Below are positions 26,171-35,691 of a DNA stretch of 52,293 nucleotides, piece after piece. Numbering within the stretch: position 1 is the stretch's first letter; each line of letters starts with the position of its first letter. A program made the position numbers and the translations under genes. The DNA is from JAFIEN01 sp051859505 (GTDB lineage: Bacteria > Pseudomonadota > Alphaproteobacteria > Rhodobacterales > Rhodobacteraceae), in NCBI GenBank assembly GCA_051859505.1, contig JBHYFN010000027.1, positions 1 through 52,293 on the forward strand. Reading direction: 5' to 3'. Below the pieces are notes generated by a model that saw only the letters and a program-made list of their open reading frames with translations, searched no databases and was not told the DNA's origin.

Positions 26171-27165
26171 GTCGTCTGGGTCACTTTCGAAAGGGTTTCG
26201 GGATGATCGGGATCAAGCCCCAGCGCAAGGGCCGTGGCACGCACCACCGGATAAAGCAGGCACAAAAGCACCGCAGCAGCGGCTGCGGGGGTAAGAGCGC
26301 CGGGGCCTGTTGGCAAGTCCAGATCGCCGGGGCCCACCCGCCAGACCGCACCGCCCGCCGCGCGGAAACGGGCCTCGGCCGTGTCGAGGCTGTCCTGGAT
26401 ATCGGGCTGGCCGGTGTCGAGGATCAGGATCAGCAGCGGCTTGGTGACAAGTTGCAACGGCCCATGCAGCACTTCGGAGGCCGAATAGGCCTCGGCATGA
26501 AGGGCGCAGCATTCCTTGAGCTTGAGCGCGATTTCCTGCGCCGCGCCATAGCCGGTGTCGCGGCCGATCACATAGACATGGCTGGCGCCCAGCAGGGCCG
26601 CGACCAGATCGCCGGCGCGGGGGTGGCTCAGCGCGCCGGCCCCGCCGATCAGCTCGGCCGAGGCGGCGGCGCGCGGCGCATAGTCGGGCACCATCGCCGC
26701 CAGAAGCGCCATGCCCGCGCCCACCGCGCCGACGACCGATTTGGTCGCCGGCACCGCGCGTTCGGGGCCGGCGCCGATCGACAGGACAACATCCGACTGC
26801 GTCGCAACGGGCGAGGCATCGGCATTGATCAGCCCGAGCACCGCCGCACCGCGCATCCGCGCGCCCCGGGCCGAGCGGACCAGATCCTCGCTCGCCCCGG
26901 ATTGCGAGATGACAAGCGCCACCGCATCACTCATCGCCACGCCGCGCCCCACGGAAAAGACCGAGGGCGGCAGCGAGGTGACGGGCAGGCCCGCCTCGCG
27001 CATGATCTCGTAGGACAGGATATTGGCGGCCGCATCGGAAGAGCCGCGCGCGATGGTATAGAAGGCGCGCCTGTCGGCCAGCCGCAGGGGCGCGAGGCTC
27101 AGGCGGTAATCGACCCGGGCGGCGCGGGCGAAGGCGCCCGGCGCCTCGGCCGTCTCGGCGGCCAT
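26167..27165 (-). CDS. SIS domain protein, likely glucosamine-6-phosphate deaminase NagB-II type
   Basis: A 332-residue protein made of two SIS domains, like the isomerase half of GlmS but without a glutaminase domain. YTIARGSSDAAANILSYE and LVISQSGASEDLV mark the first domain, and VIGRDTGYGAAQEIALKLKE with EAYSASEVLHGP the second. Such stand-alone proteins in amino-sugar operons act as glucosamine-6-phosphate deaminases (NagB-II), giving fructose-6-phosphate. I prefer the ATG at 27165, with AAGG eight bases upstream; a GTG at 27198 that overlaps the previous stop is the alternative. It ends with an ATGA overlap into agaS. Confidence 0.85.
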   Translation of the reverse strand: MAAETAEAPGAFARAARVDYRLSLAPLRLADRRAFYTIARGSSDAAANILSYEIMREAGLPVTSLPPSVFSVGRGVAMSDAVALVISQSGASEDLVRSARGARMRGAAVLGLINADASPVATQSDVVLSIGAGPERAVPATKSVVGAVGAGMALLAAMVPDYAPRAAASAELIGGAGALSHPRAGDLVAALLGASHVYVIGRDTGYGAAQEIALKLKECCALHAEAYSASEVLHGPLQLVTKPLLILILDTGQPDIQDSLDTAEARFRAAGGAVWRVGPGDLDLPTGPGALTPAAAAAVLLCLLYPVVRATALALGLDPDHPETLSKVTQTT

Positions 27166-27194
27166 GAGCGCGCCTTTTTCCTCTGTGTCCCCGG

Positions 27195-28337
27195 TCACTT
27201 GCGCAATCCATGGCTGTCGAATTCGGCCCAGACCGGGGTGAGGTCGATCATCCGCCCCTCGATCCGCGCCTGATCGAGGGCAAGGGCTGCGATCCCGGCC
27301 TCCATCGCATCGACGATGCCGACGGGAAGGTGGTCGATCTGGCCGCGCAGAAAGGCCGCGATATCCTGCACCATCAGGTTGTCGGCGCCGTAATGGTTGC
27401 CGTTCGCCGGATGGTCGCCCGCGGTATAGTCGTGATGGGCAAAGACGCTGCCATCGCGGCGGGTGATCTTGAGATAGCCGCGCACGAAATCGCCCTCGGC
27501 CATGCCATGCGTGCCCATGATGCAGAACCGGCGGTGTTCGTCGGGCACGTTCAGGTTGGTGTGAAAGGCAAGGCTCGCGCCGGTTTCGTACTGCAGGATC
27601 GCGGTCTGGAAATCGATGATGTCGCCGTCGGAATGGAAGGCGTCATCGACGCTGTTCCAGATCGAGGGTTTGACATGCATGATCTCGTTCTCGGCGTTCG
27701 AGCTCGGCGCGTTTTCCGGCACATAGGACTTGCGCCCCCCGAAAGAGGCGACGCGCGCGGGGCGCGAGGCGGTGACCATGTTGTACAGGTCGATGTCGTG
27801 GCAGCATTTTTCCAGCATGAAGCCGCCCGACCATTCGACCATCCGCCGCCAGTCGCGCATGAAGAACGACCCGTGATAGGGCGCGATATGTTCGTTCGCC
27901 TCGAGGCTGGTGATCCGGCCCAGCGCGCCGGCGGCCATCGCGGCGCGCAGATCGACCATGTGGCGCGAGTGGCGCAGCACAAGGCCCACCATCACCCGGT
28001 CGGTGCCATGTTCGGCCAGAAGGCGGGCCAGTTCCATCGTTTCCTCGATGCTGACGACCACCGGCTTTTCGGTGAAGATCCGCACCCCGCGCTCCAGCCC
28101 CGCGCGGATCTGGTCGAGGTGGAAGACATTGGGAGAGCCCACGAAGAACAGATCCGGCTGCACCTCGTCCAGCATCGCCTCGACGCTGTCGAACCGCGGC
28201 ACGCCTTCGCCCAGACGCTCGTAATAGGTGGGCTGGGGGTCATACCAGCCGGCGAAGGTGATCTCGGGCATCTCCTCCTTCATGATGGAAAGGACATGCA
28301 TGGGGCGCAGGCCGGTGCCTGCCACGACGACTTTCAT
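27195..28337 (-). CDS. Gfo/Idh/MocA family NAD(P)-dependent oxidoreductase
   Basis: A 380-residue protein with an N-terminal Rossmann fold (VVVAGTGLRPMHVLS), the family motif TEKPV (about residue 90), and a C-terminal substrate domain with EKCCHDIDLYNMV, whose histidine and aspartate are typical catalytic residues. There is no signal peptide. The family oxidises or epimerises sugars and inositols; one branch (GH109) uses bound NAD to hydrolyse alpha-N-acetylgalactosaminides. Because the gene lies in an operon for N-acetylhexosamine use, either a sugar dehydrogenase or a GH109-like glycosidase is possible; I do not choose. The ATG has AGGAAG just upstream. Confidence 0.88.
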   Translation of the reverse strand: MKVVVAGTGLRPMHVLSIMKEEMPEITFAGWYDPQPTYYERLGEGVPRFDSVEAMLDEVQPDLFFVGSPNVFHLDQIRAGLERGVRIFTEKPVVVSIEETMELARLLAEHGTDRVMVGLVLRHSRHMVDLRAAMAAGALGRITSLEANEHIAPYHGSFFMRDWRRMVEWSGGFMLEKCCHDIDLYNMVTASRPARVASFGGRKSYVPENAPSSNAENEIMHVKPSIWNSVDDAFHSDGDIIDFQTAILQYETGASLAFHTNLNVPDEHRRFCIMGTHGMAEGDFVRGYLKITRRDGSVFAHHDYTAGDHPANGNHYGADNLMVQDIAAFLRGQIDHLPVGIVDAMEAGIAALALDQARIEGRMIDLTPVWAEFDSHGLRK

Positions 28338-28391
28338 CGGGTCTTCCTGTTGTTGGGGCGGAAGCGCAGAGGGCGCGGCCGCCGGGAGTGA

Positions 28392-29495
<1,104 letters not shown>

Positions 29496-29528
29496 CGCTT
29501 TCCCTTTCACAACCTGCCTGGGGTCGGA

Positions 29529-29545
29529 CGGCCCCAATGGGGCCG
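29529..29545 (-). other. Intercistronic hairpin after the amino-sugar binding-protein gene
   Basis: CGGCCCC and GGGGCCG form a 7-bp stem around three bases, 12 bases past the binding-protein stop on the minus strand and ahead of the ATPase gene. No T-run follows, so a processing or stability role is more likely than full termination. Confidence 0.6.
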
Positions 29546-29557
29546 CCCGAATTGTGA

Positions 29558-30769
29558 TTACCGAACTTCGGCCAGATCTTCGCCGGCGATGGTCACCAGC
29601 TCGTCAACCTCGCCTTCGCCCAGGAGGATGCCCTGGATCATGTCGGTGAAGACGGACTGCAGCGCCTTGAAATCCTCGACCATGGGCTCGGGCCCGCCGG
29701 TCGAGATGCCGGCCACGAAGACTTCCCAGAAGGGATCGTTGGCGTAGAAGGGCTCTTCGATGCCGATCTTCTCGTACTGCAAGATCGGCGTCAGGCCCCA
29801 GCTGGAATCCAGGTCATACTGCGCCTCGCCCGAGGTCAGGGCGCGGGCCAGTTCGGTGGCCAGATCCTCGTGGCCGGAGCCCTTGAAGACGGCAATCGAG
29901 TCGGTGATCAGGATCGTGCCATGCGTGCCCGACGGCCCGTGCGGGATCGGAACGAGGATCTGGTTGATATCCTCGTTATGCTGCCCGCGGCCCCAGGGGC
30001 CCGAGACATACATCGCCACCTGACGGTCGTTGAACAGATCCTTGATCTGGTCGCGTTCCCAGGCGGTCGGGCCTTCCTGCATGTAGGGCATCAGGTCGGC
30101 ATAAAGCTGCAGCGTCTCGCGGGTCTGCTGGCTGTCGAGCATCGGCTCGCCGGTTTCCGCATCGAAGACGACGCCGCCGTTCGAATAGAGGAAATCGAGG
30201 AACATGTGCATCGTGTTGTCGAAATCCCGACCGGCGATGCCGATACCGGCGGCCGGGGTGTTCTCGGTCACGGCGCGGGCCATCTCGATCATGTCGTCCC
30301 AGGTGACGGGGGCGACGCATTCGGCGCCGGCTTCCTCGACCAGGTCGCAGTTGATGTAGAGACCCTTGGTCGAGAAGGCATGCGGGATGCCCCAGTACTG
30401 GCCGCCCGAATAGACGGTCGACAGGATGCCGGGCTGATAGACCTCCATCTCTTCTTCCGAGAAGGTGACGGGCACGATCAGATCGTTGTTGGCCAGCTGG
30501 CGCAGCGTGCGCGAACCCATGTAGGCGATGGAGGGCGGATCACCGGCGGCGGCCAGCGTCAGCGACTTGTCCTGGCAGGTGCCCCACGGCACGGCTTCCA
30601 TATTGACGGTGACGCCCGGATTGTCGGCGATGAACTGGTCGATCACGACCTGATCGGCGTCGCGCACCTCGCCGCCGCACATGATGAAGTGCAGCTCTTC
30701 GGCCTGGGCCGACAGGGCGGATCCGCACAGCAGCGCGGCCCCCAGCGACAATGTCTTGAACTTGGTCAT
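29558..30769 (-). CDS. Amino-sugar ABC transporter, periplasmic binding protein
   Basis: A 403-residue family-1 solute-binding protein. The signal peptide runs to SALSAQA at about residue 23, and the mature protein begins EELHFIMCGGEVRDAD. Family features include DQFIADNPGVTVNMEAVPW, AAGDPPSIAYMG and VAMYVSGPWGRGQ. It lies between the permease genes and the ATPase and is bracketed by hairpins on both sides. The surrounding enzymes suggest a ligand containing GlcNAc or GalNAc, for example a short chitin or host-glycan fragment, but the ligand is an inference. AGGGAG lies upstream of the ATG. Confidence 0.9.
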   Translation of the reverse strand: MTKFKTLSLGAALLCGSALSAQAEELHFIMCGGEVRDADQVVIDQFIADNPGVTVNMEAVPWGTCQDKSLTLAAAGDPPSIAYMGSRTLRQLANNDLIVPVTFSEEEMEVYQPGILSTVYSGGQYWGIPHAFSTKGLYINCDLVEEAGAECVAPVTWDDMIEMARAVTENTPAAGIGIAGRDFDNTMHMFLDFLYSNGGVVFDAETGEPMLDSQQTRETLQLYADLMPYMQEGPTAWERDQIKDLFNDRQVAMYVSGPWGRGQHNEDINQILVPIPHGPSGTHGTILITDSIAVFKGSGHEDLATELARALTSGEAQYDLDSSWGLTPILQYEKIGIEEPFYANDPFWEVFVAGISTGGPEPMVEDFKALQSVFTDMIQGILLGEGEVDELVTIAGEDLAEVR

Positions 30770-30809
30770 TGGTAGAGACTCCCTCTTGGTTGAACTTTTG
30801 GGCTTTGCG

Positions 30810-30831
30810 GCGCGGGGTTGCCTCCCCGCGC
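30810..30831 (-). other. Hairpin between permease and binding-protein genes
   Basis: GCGCGGGG and CCCCGCGC form a perfect 8-bp stem with a 6-base loop, directly after the permease stop on the minus strand. It separates the permease cistrons from the binding-protein cistron and could act in mRNA processing. Confidence 0.6.
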
Positions 30832-31674
30832 TCACTCCTTCACCGCGCCTGCCGTCAGTCCGGCGACGAGGTATTTCTGCAGGAACAGGAAGATGATCAT
30901 CACCGGCAGCACCCCGGTCAGGGCGGCGGCCATCATCTCGTTCCAGGTCACCGACTGATAGCCGATGAATTCGAACAGACCCGCGGGCAGCGGCTGATAG
31001 GCGCGGGTCTGGTTGAAGGTGATCGCAAACAGGAACTGCTGCGCATAGGCGCCGATGAAGACGCTGGTGGCGACCACGATCAGCCCGGGCACCGCCAGCG
31101 GGATCACCACGCGGCGCAGCGTGTACATGCGGCTCGCGCCGTCGACATAGGCCGCCTCTTCCAGCTCGCGCGGGATCTTCTCGAGGTAGGAGCGCAGGAG
31201 CCAGATGCCCGTCGGGATCAGGAAGGCCACGCCGGGGATGATCATCGCCCAATAGGTGTTGAGCATGCCCAGCGTCCGCAGCACCCGGTAAAGCGGGATC
31301 AGAAGCACCGCGCCGGTGAACATGTTGACGCCCAGAAAGATCGCCAGCGAGCCGTTCTTGAACGGAAAGTCCAGCCGGGCATAGGCATAGGCGGCGGGCA
31401 CCACAAAGACCATGGTGATCAGCGTCACGCTGGTGGCGATGAAGACCGAGTTCCAGATATAGCGCCCCAGAAGCGGCACGGTTTCCCACATCCGGCTGTA
31501 GGCGCCGAAGCTGAAGTCATCCGACCAGAACTGATAGGGCGAGCGGAACAGATGTTCGAGCGGCCGCAGCGAGGTCATGAACATCTCGAAGAAGGGCAGC
31601 AGGATGAAGGTCAGGAAGACCAGGATCGCCCCGTAAAGGCCGATCTTCTGCGGCAGGGTATACTTGTCCATCAT
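30832..31674 (-). CDS. Amino-sugar ABC transporter permease (MalG-like)
   Basis: A 280-residue permease with six hydrophobic helices and the EAA coupling motif LEEAAYVDGASRMYTLRRVV. GVNMFTGAVLLIPLYRVL and FNQTRAYQPLPAGLFEFIG are typical of the second permease in sugar systems. The start is one of two adjacent ATG codons (31674 or 31671), one base after the other permease's stop. It would form a heterodimeric channel with the product of the gene at 31676. Confidence 0.92.
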   Translation of the reverse strand: MMDKYTLPQKIGLYGAILVFLTFILLPFFEMFMTSLRPLEHLFRSPYQFWSDDFSFGAYSRMWETVPLLGRYIWNSVFIATSVTLITMVFVVPAAYAYARLDFPFKNGSLAIFLGVNMFTGAVLLIPLYRVLRTLGMLNTYWAMIIPGVAFLIPTGIWLLRSYLEKIPRELEEAAYVDGASRMYTLRRVVIPLAVPGLIVVATSVFIGAYAQQFLFAITFNQTRAYQPLPAGLFEFIGYQSVTWNEMMAAALTGVLPVMIIFLFLQKYLVAGLTAGAVKE

Positions 31675-31675
31675 G

Positions 31676-32614
31676 TCACTTCACCCCGTATTTCTTGTTC
31701 ACCTTGTTCAGGAAGAACAGGTAGAAGAGCGAGAAGATCGCCAGCAGCACCACGATCACCACCGCGCGCGCCGCCCCTTCGCCGAACCGCTGGCTGGAAA
31801 TGGCGACCTTGTAGGTATCCACGATCAACGTCGTCGTGGCGCCGCGGGGGCCGCCTTCGGTCAGGATCCAGATGATCTCGAAGCTGTTGAAGGTCCAGAT
31901 CGCCGACAGCAGCGCCATCGAGACGATGACCGGCATGATCTGCGGAATGGTGATCCGGCGGAAGCGATACCAGCGCCCTGCCCCGTCGACCCAGGCCGCC
32001 TCGTAAAGGTCGCGGCTGACGCCCTGCATGGCGGCCAGGAAGAACAGCGTCACCATCGGCGTGCCGACCCAGACATCGGCGACGATGGCCGCATAGAAGG
32101 CCGAGTTGCGATAGGCGAGGAATTCGAACGGCCCGGTCGTCAGCCCGACATATTGCGCCACGCCCGACAGAAGCCCGAAATAGCCGTTGTAAAGCCACAG
32201 CCAGCCGATACAGCCGATGGCGATCGGAATGACCCAGGGCGGCATCACCAGCACCCGAAACAGCGCCCGGCCCGGGATCGCGGCATTCAGCAGCGTCGCC
32301 CCGATCAGCCCCAGGATCAGCTTGAGCGAGACCGACAGCGCCATCCAGTAAAAGGTGCGCGCCACCGTCTCCATGAAGCGGGCGGAATTGGCGAGGCGTT
32401 GGTAATTCTCGAAGCCCACCCAGTTCTCGCCGCCCAGAGTGGCATCGGTGAAGGAGAGCCGCACCGTCTCGACCAGGGGCCAGGCGACGATCAGCGTGAT
32501 AAAGGCCATGGCCGGTGCGATGAGGGCCCAGGCGAACCAGCCTTCGCTCAGCCGGAAGCTGCGGGTGGCGGATTTCGGACGCGCGCCCTGCGCTTGTGCG
32601 GTGACTTCGGCCAT
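31676..32614 (-). CDS. Amino-sugar ABC transporter permease (MalF-like)
   Basis: A 312-residue permease and the first gene of the ten-gene amino-sugar operon. Six membrane helices are visible and the EAA motif is LYEAAWVDGAGRWYRFRRITIP. I chose the ATG at 32614 (MAEVTAQAQ) because a G-rich ribosome site precedes it; an ATG at 32746 lies in the AT-rich promoter region. The operon is transcribed away from the GntR regulator and GH20 gene, with about 250 bases of shared control region. Confidence 0.9.
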   Translation of the reverse strand: MAEVTAQAQGARPKSATRSFRLSEGWFAWALIAPAMAFITLIVAWPLVETVRLSFTDATLGGENWVGFENYQRLANSARFMETVARTFYWMALSVSLKLILGLIGATLLNAAIPGRALFRVLVMPPWVIPIAIGCIGWLWLYNGYFGLLSGVAQYVGLTTGPFEFLAYRNSAFYAAIVADVWVGTPMVTLFFLAAMQGVSRDLYEAAWVDGAGRWYRFRRITIPQIMPVIVSMALLSAIWTFNSFEIIWILTEGGPRGATTTLIVDTYKVAISSQRFGEGAARAVVIVVLLAIFSLFYLFFLNKVNKKYGVK

Positions 32615-32700
32615 CTCATCCCCGTCGGCTGTTGCGGCAGTCACGGTCCGCCTGATCCGCGCGGGTTGTGCGGGGTGGCGAATCTCCTTGTTGGATTGAC

Positions 32701-32835
32701 GATACCAGAACCGCGACTTTTTGCTACCAATATAATACCAAATCACAAGATTTCTTTTAAGTTGCTGATTTATATTTGATATTCATGTAGCAAAATATCG
32801 GGCTATCCCCGAGAGGCTCGTATTGGTATCATACC
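32701..32835. promoter_or_regulatory. Divergent control region with GntR-type operator half-sites
   Basis: This AT-rich stretch separates the amino-sugar operon from gntR. GGTAT-C-ATACC at 32825-32835 is a perfect odd dyad 31 bases before the gntR start, fitting the GGT/ACC operators of HutC/NagR-type regulators. Matching half-sites occur as GATACC (32701-32706), TACCAA (32725-32730) and TACCAA (32736-32741); the last two are 11 bases apart, one helical turn. The regulator at 32867 could bind both ends and control both directions. Confidence 0.6.
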
Positions 32836-32866
32836 GGAAAGGGGCGCCCGCCCTGGGGATGATGTC

Positions 32867-33631
32867 ATGGATGGCTCGGACAGCGCGACGCTTTATTCTG
32901 CGGCCAGCTGGTATCGCGACGGGCGCGGGCCGCGCTATCTGCAGCTGTACCGGCATCTGTCGAATGCGATCCTTGATGGCCGGCTCGAGGCCGACAGCCA
33001 GCTTCCGCCCGAACGCGATCTTGCCGAACTGGCCGAAGTCAGCCGCGTCACCGTGCGCAAGGCGGTGGCCCAGCTTGTCAGCGACGGGCTGGTCGATCAG
33101 CGGCGGGGCTCGGGGTCTTTCGTGCGGGCGCCGGGGGCCAAACTGGAGCATACGCTCTCGACCCTGACCTCGTTCACCGAATACATGCGCGCGCGCGGCA
33201 AATCCTCGACCAGCCAGATCCTGCGCCGCGAAGTGGCCCTGCCCTCGCCCGACGAAAGCATGGCGCTGGGTGTCTCGGGCACGGCGCAGGTCGCCCGGAT
33301 CGAGCGGCTGCGCAGCGCCGACGGCATCCCGATGGCGCTCGAGACCTCGAGCCTGCCGCTGGATATCCTGCCCGATCCCGACCTGGTCGACACCTCGCTT
33401 TATACCGTGCTGCGCGGGCTGGGCGGCGCGCCCAGCCGGGCGATCCAGCGGATCACGGCGATCAACCTGGGGCTGGCCGAGGCGCGGCTGATGAACCTGC
33501 CCGAGGGGGCGGCGGTGCTGCGGATCGACAGGACGGGCTTTCTGCCCTCGGGGCGGCCCATAGAATTCACGCGCGGCGTCTATCGCTCGGACATCTACGA
33601 ATTCGTCGCGGAACTGGGACAGGACGGATGA
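32867..33631 (+). CDS. GntR family regulator, HutC/NagR type with UTRA domain
   Basis: A 254-residue regulator. The winged helix (LQLYRHLSNAILDG, LPPERDLAELAEVSRVTVRK, GLVDQRRGSGSFV) is followed by a UTRA ligand domain (RIERLRSADGIPMALETSSLP, LRIDRTGFLPSGRPIEFTRGVYRSDIYEF). Relatives such as NagR/YvoA and DasR respond to amino-sugar phosphates. It diverges from the ABC/amino-sugar operon, sits over candidate operators, and is followed four bases later by the GH20 gene, so it most likely represses both units until an amino-sugar phosphate accumulates. Confidence 0.92.
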   Translation: MDGSDSATLYSAASWYRDGRGPRYLQLYRHLSNAILDGRLEADSQLPPERDLAELAEVSRVTVRKAVAQLVSDGLVDQRRGSGSFVRAPGAKLEHTLSTLTSFTEYMRARGKSSTSQILRREVALPSPDESMALGVSGTAQVARIERLRSADGIPMALETSSLPLDILPDPDLVDTSLYTVLRGLGGAPSRAIQRITAINLGLAEARLMNLPEGAAVLRIDRTGFLPSGRPIEFTRGVYRSDIYEFVAELGQDG

Positions 33632-33635
33632 CACC

Positions 33636-35495
33636 ATGACACTGACTTTCGACGCCCGGATCGACGGGACAGAGATCCGCTGCGCCATCTCGAGCGAAAC
33701 CGCGCTTGCCGCGCCGGTCTGGTGTTTCTCGCTGATCGCGCCGGGGCGGGTCGTCGCGGGTGGAGAGCAGATCCGCGATCTGGCCGGCTACATGGAAGTG
33801 CAGCTGCCCGATCTGCGCCCCGGCGAAAGCCACGAGATCACCCTGGCCTATCGCGGCGGCTTCACCCCGTCGAACCGCGCCTGGCTGCCGATGGGAAGCT
33901 ATCTGCGCCTGACGGGCGGCAAGACCGTCGACCTGCCGCCCCTGCCGCGCGGTGTGGCAGTGGTTGAGGGGGATAGGCCGGATCGGCCCGAGGGGCCGCC
34001 CGTCGACGGTCTGCGCCTGATCCCGCCGCCCGAAAGCTGGAGCCCCGCCGGCGGCACGCTGATGGCCCGGGCCTTTGTCGCCGGGGGCGCGGGGCTGGGG
34101 CGCGAGCCGCTCGAGGCGGCGTCGGCGCTGGGCGCGCGCACCGGGCTTGGGGCGCTGCTTGGCCCGGAGGGGGTGGCCCTGACGGTGGAAGAGCGCGCCG
34201 ATCTGCCCGCAGAGGGCTATCACCTGACCATCGCGCCCGAGGGCGTGACGCTGGCGGCCGGCGGGCGGGCGGGGGTGTTCTACGGGGCGGTGACGCTTCT
34301 GAACCTGCGCCTGACCCATGAGGGCGCCCTGCCCTGCGGTCGGATCGAGGATGCGCCGCGGTTCGGCTGGCGGGGGCAGCATCTGGATTGCGCGCGGCAT
34401 TTCTTCGAAATGCCCAGCCTCTTGCGTCTGTTCGACCTGATGGCCCTGTTGAAGCTGAACCGGTTTCACTGGCATTTCGCCGATGACGAGGCCTTCCGGC
34501 TCGAGGTCGATTGCGCGCCGGATCTGTGGCAGAAGACCGCCTTCCGGGGCGAGGGGATGGCCATTCCCGGCGTCCATGGCGGCGGCATGCGCGCGGGCGG
34601 GAGCTATTCGAAGGCGGATGTCGCCTCGCTTCTGGCGCGGGCGGTGGAGCTTGAGATCGCGATCCTGCCCGAGATCGAGGTGCCGGCCCATGGCTTCGCG
34701 CTCAATATCGCGCGGGGCGGGCTGCGCGATCCGGGCGATACCGGCAGCGAGGTGAGCGTGCATGGCTATCTTGGCAATACGATCAACCCGGCGATGCCGG
34801 GGACCTGGGAGTTGCTGGGGCCGTTGATGGAGGAGGTGGCCGGGATGTTTCCCATCGGCATCCTGCATCTGGGCTGCGACGAACTGCCCCCCGGCACCTG
34901 GGACGGCTCGCCGGCGGCGGCGGCGCTGAAGGCGCGCGAAGGTCTGGACAGCCGCGATGACCTGCAGGGCTGGATGATGGCGCGGCTGGCCGGGGATCTG
35001 GCGGCGAAGGGCATCCGGGCGGCGGCCTGGGAAGAGGCGGCGAAGGGGGCCAATGGCGGGATCGGCCATGGCGCGCTGCTGTTTTCCTGGACCGGACAGG
35101 GTCCGGGGGTCGCGGCGGCGCGGGCCGGGCATGATGTGGTGATGTGCCCGGCGCAGCATGTCTATCTTGACATGGCCCATAGCGGGGATCCGCAGGATTG
35201 GGGCGCAAGCTGGGCCGCTTTCGTCGATCTGGAAGAGGTGGTGAACTGGCGCCCGGTGCCCGAGGGGGCCGAGGATATAGCCCCGCGCGTCGTAGGCCTG
35301 CAGGGCACTTTCTGGAGCGAGTTCACCTGCGCGGATGCCGAGCTTGAGCCGATGTTGGCGCCGCGGATCCTGGGGGTGGCGAGCAAGGCCTGGGACGCGC
35401 GCGACAGTCTGGACGGCCCCGGGTTGCGGCGGCTGGCGGGGCATTATGGCGCCTTGTTCGAGGCGATGGGCTGGACCTGGTATCGCGGCGCCTGA
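33636..35495 (+). CDS. GH20 beta-N-acetylhexosaminidase, cytoplasmic
   Basis: A 619-residue GH20 enzyme releasing terminal beta-linked GlcNAc or GalNAc. The catalytic barrel begins near FGWRGQHLDCARHF (residues 243-256), and the key Asp-Glu pair is D415-E416 in ILHLGCDELP; the usual glycine before the pair (HxGGDE) is replaced by cysteine 414. KLNRFHWHFADDEAFRLEV and EIEVPAHG are further family motifs. There is no signal peptide, so it should act on oligosaccharides already imported by the adjacent ABC system, supplying free hexosamines to the ROK kinase. It is translationally close to gntR. Confidence 0.92.
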   Translation: MTLTFDARIDGTEIRCAISSETALAAPVWCFSLIAPGRVVAGGEQIRDLAGYMEVQLPDLRPGESHEITLAYRGGFTPSNRAWLPMGSYLRLTGGKTVDLPPLPRGVAVVEGDRPDRPEGPPVDGLRLIPPPESWSPAGGTLMARAFVAGGAGLGREPLEAASALGARTGLGALLGPEGVALTVEERADLPAEGYHLTIAPEGVTLAAGGRAGVFYGAVTLLNLRLTHEGALPCGRIEDAPRFGWRGQHLDCARHFFEMPSLLRLFDLMALLKLNRFHWHFADDEAFRLEVDCAPDLWQKTAFRGEGMAIPGVHGGGMRAGGSYSKADVASLLARAVELEIAILPEIEVPAHGFALNIARGGLRDPGDTGSEVSVHGYLGNTINPAMPGTWELLGPLMEEVAGMFPIGILHLGCDELPPGTWDGSPAAAALKAREGLDSRDDLQGWMMARLAGDLAAKGIRAAAWEEAAKGANGGIGHGALLFSWTGQGPGVAAARAGHDVVMCPAQHVYLDMAHSGDPQDWGASWAAFVDLEEVVNWRPVPEGAEDIAPRVVGLQGTFWSEFTCADAELEPMLAPRILGVASKAWDARDSLDGPGLRRLAGHYGALFEAMGWTWYRGA

Positions 35496-35514
35496 GGCGG
35501 GCGGGCGGGCCCTA

Positions 35515-35597
35515 TTTGGGCCAATTTGGGGCCGGGGGGCGCTGCCCCCCGGGCGCGTTCCGCGCCTCCCCCCGGGATATTTGGGAACAAAAGAAGC
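35515..35597. repeat. REP-like intergenic hairpin element
   Basis: Two adjacent perfect stems lie after the GH20 gene: CCGGGGGGC/GCCCCCCGG (35532-35540 / 35544-35552, loop GCT) and GGCGCG/CGCGCC (35552-35557 / 35561-35566, loop TTC). These are followed by CCCCCCGGGATATTTGGGAA. This hairpin-plus-GGATATTTG arrangement resembles abundant intergenic repeats I know from Rhodobacterales genomes. It may end GH20 transcription. Confidence 0.6.
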
Positions 35598-35691
35598 AGG
35601 GGGCGGTGATCTGCCTTCCCGACCTGTGTGCATGTCTGCGGCACTGGACAGGGAAGGGCCTGCGCGTCAGAAGGGCGCGAGGGGGGCCGTC

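Noticed and set aside
29558..31489. Long fused permease/binding-protein frame
   Set aside because: The N-terminal part is an out-of-frame reading of the permease gene; a signal peptide and ribosome site set the binding-protein start at 30769.
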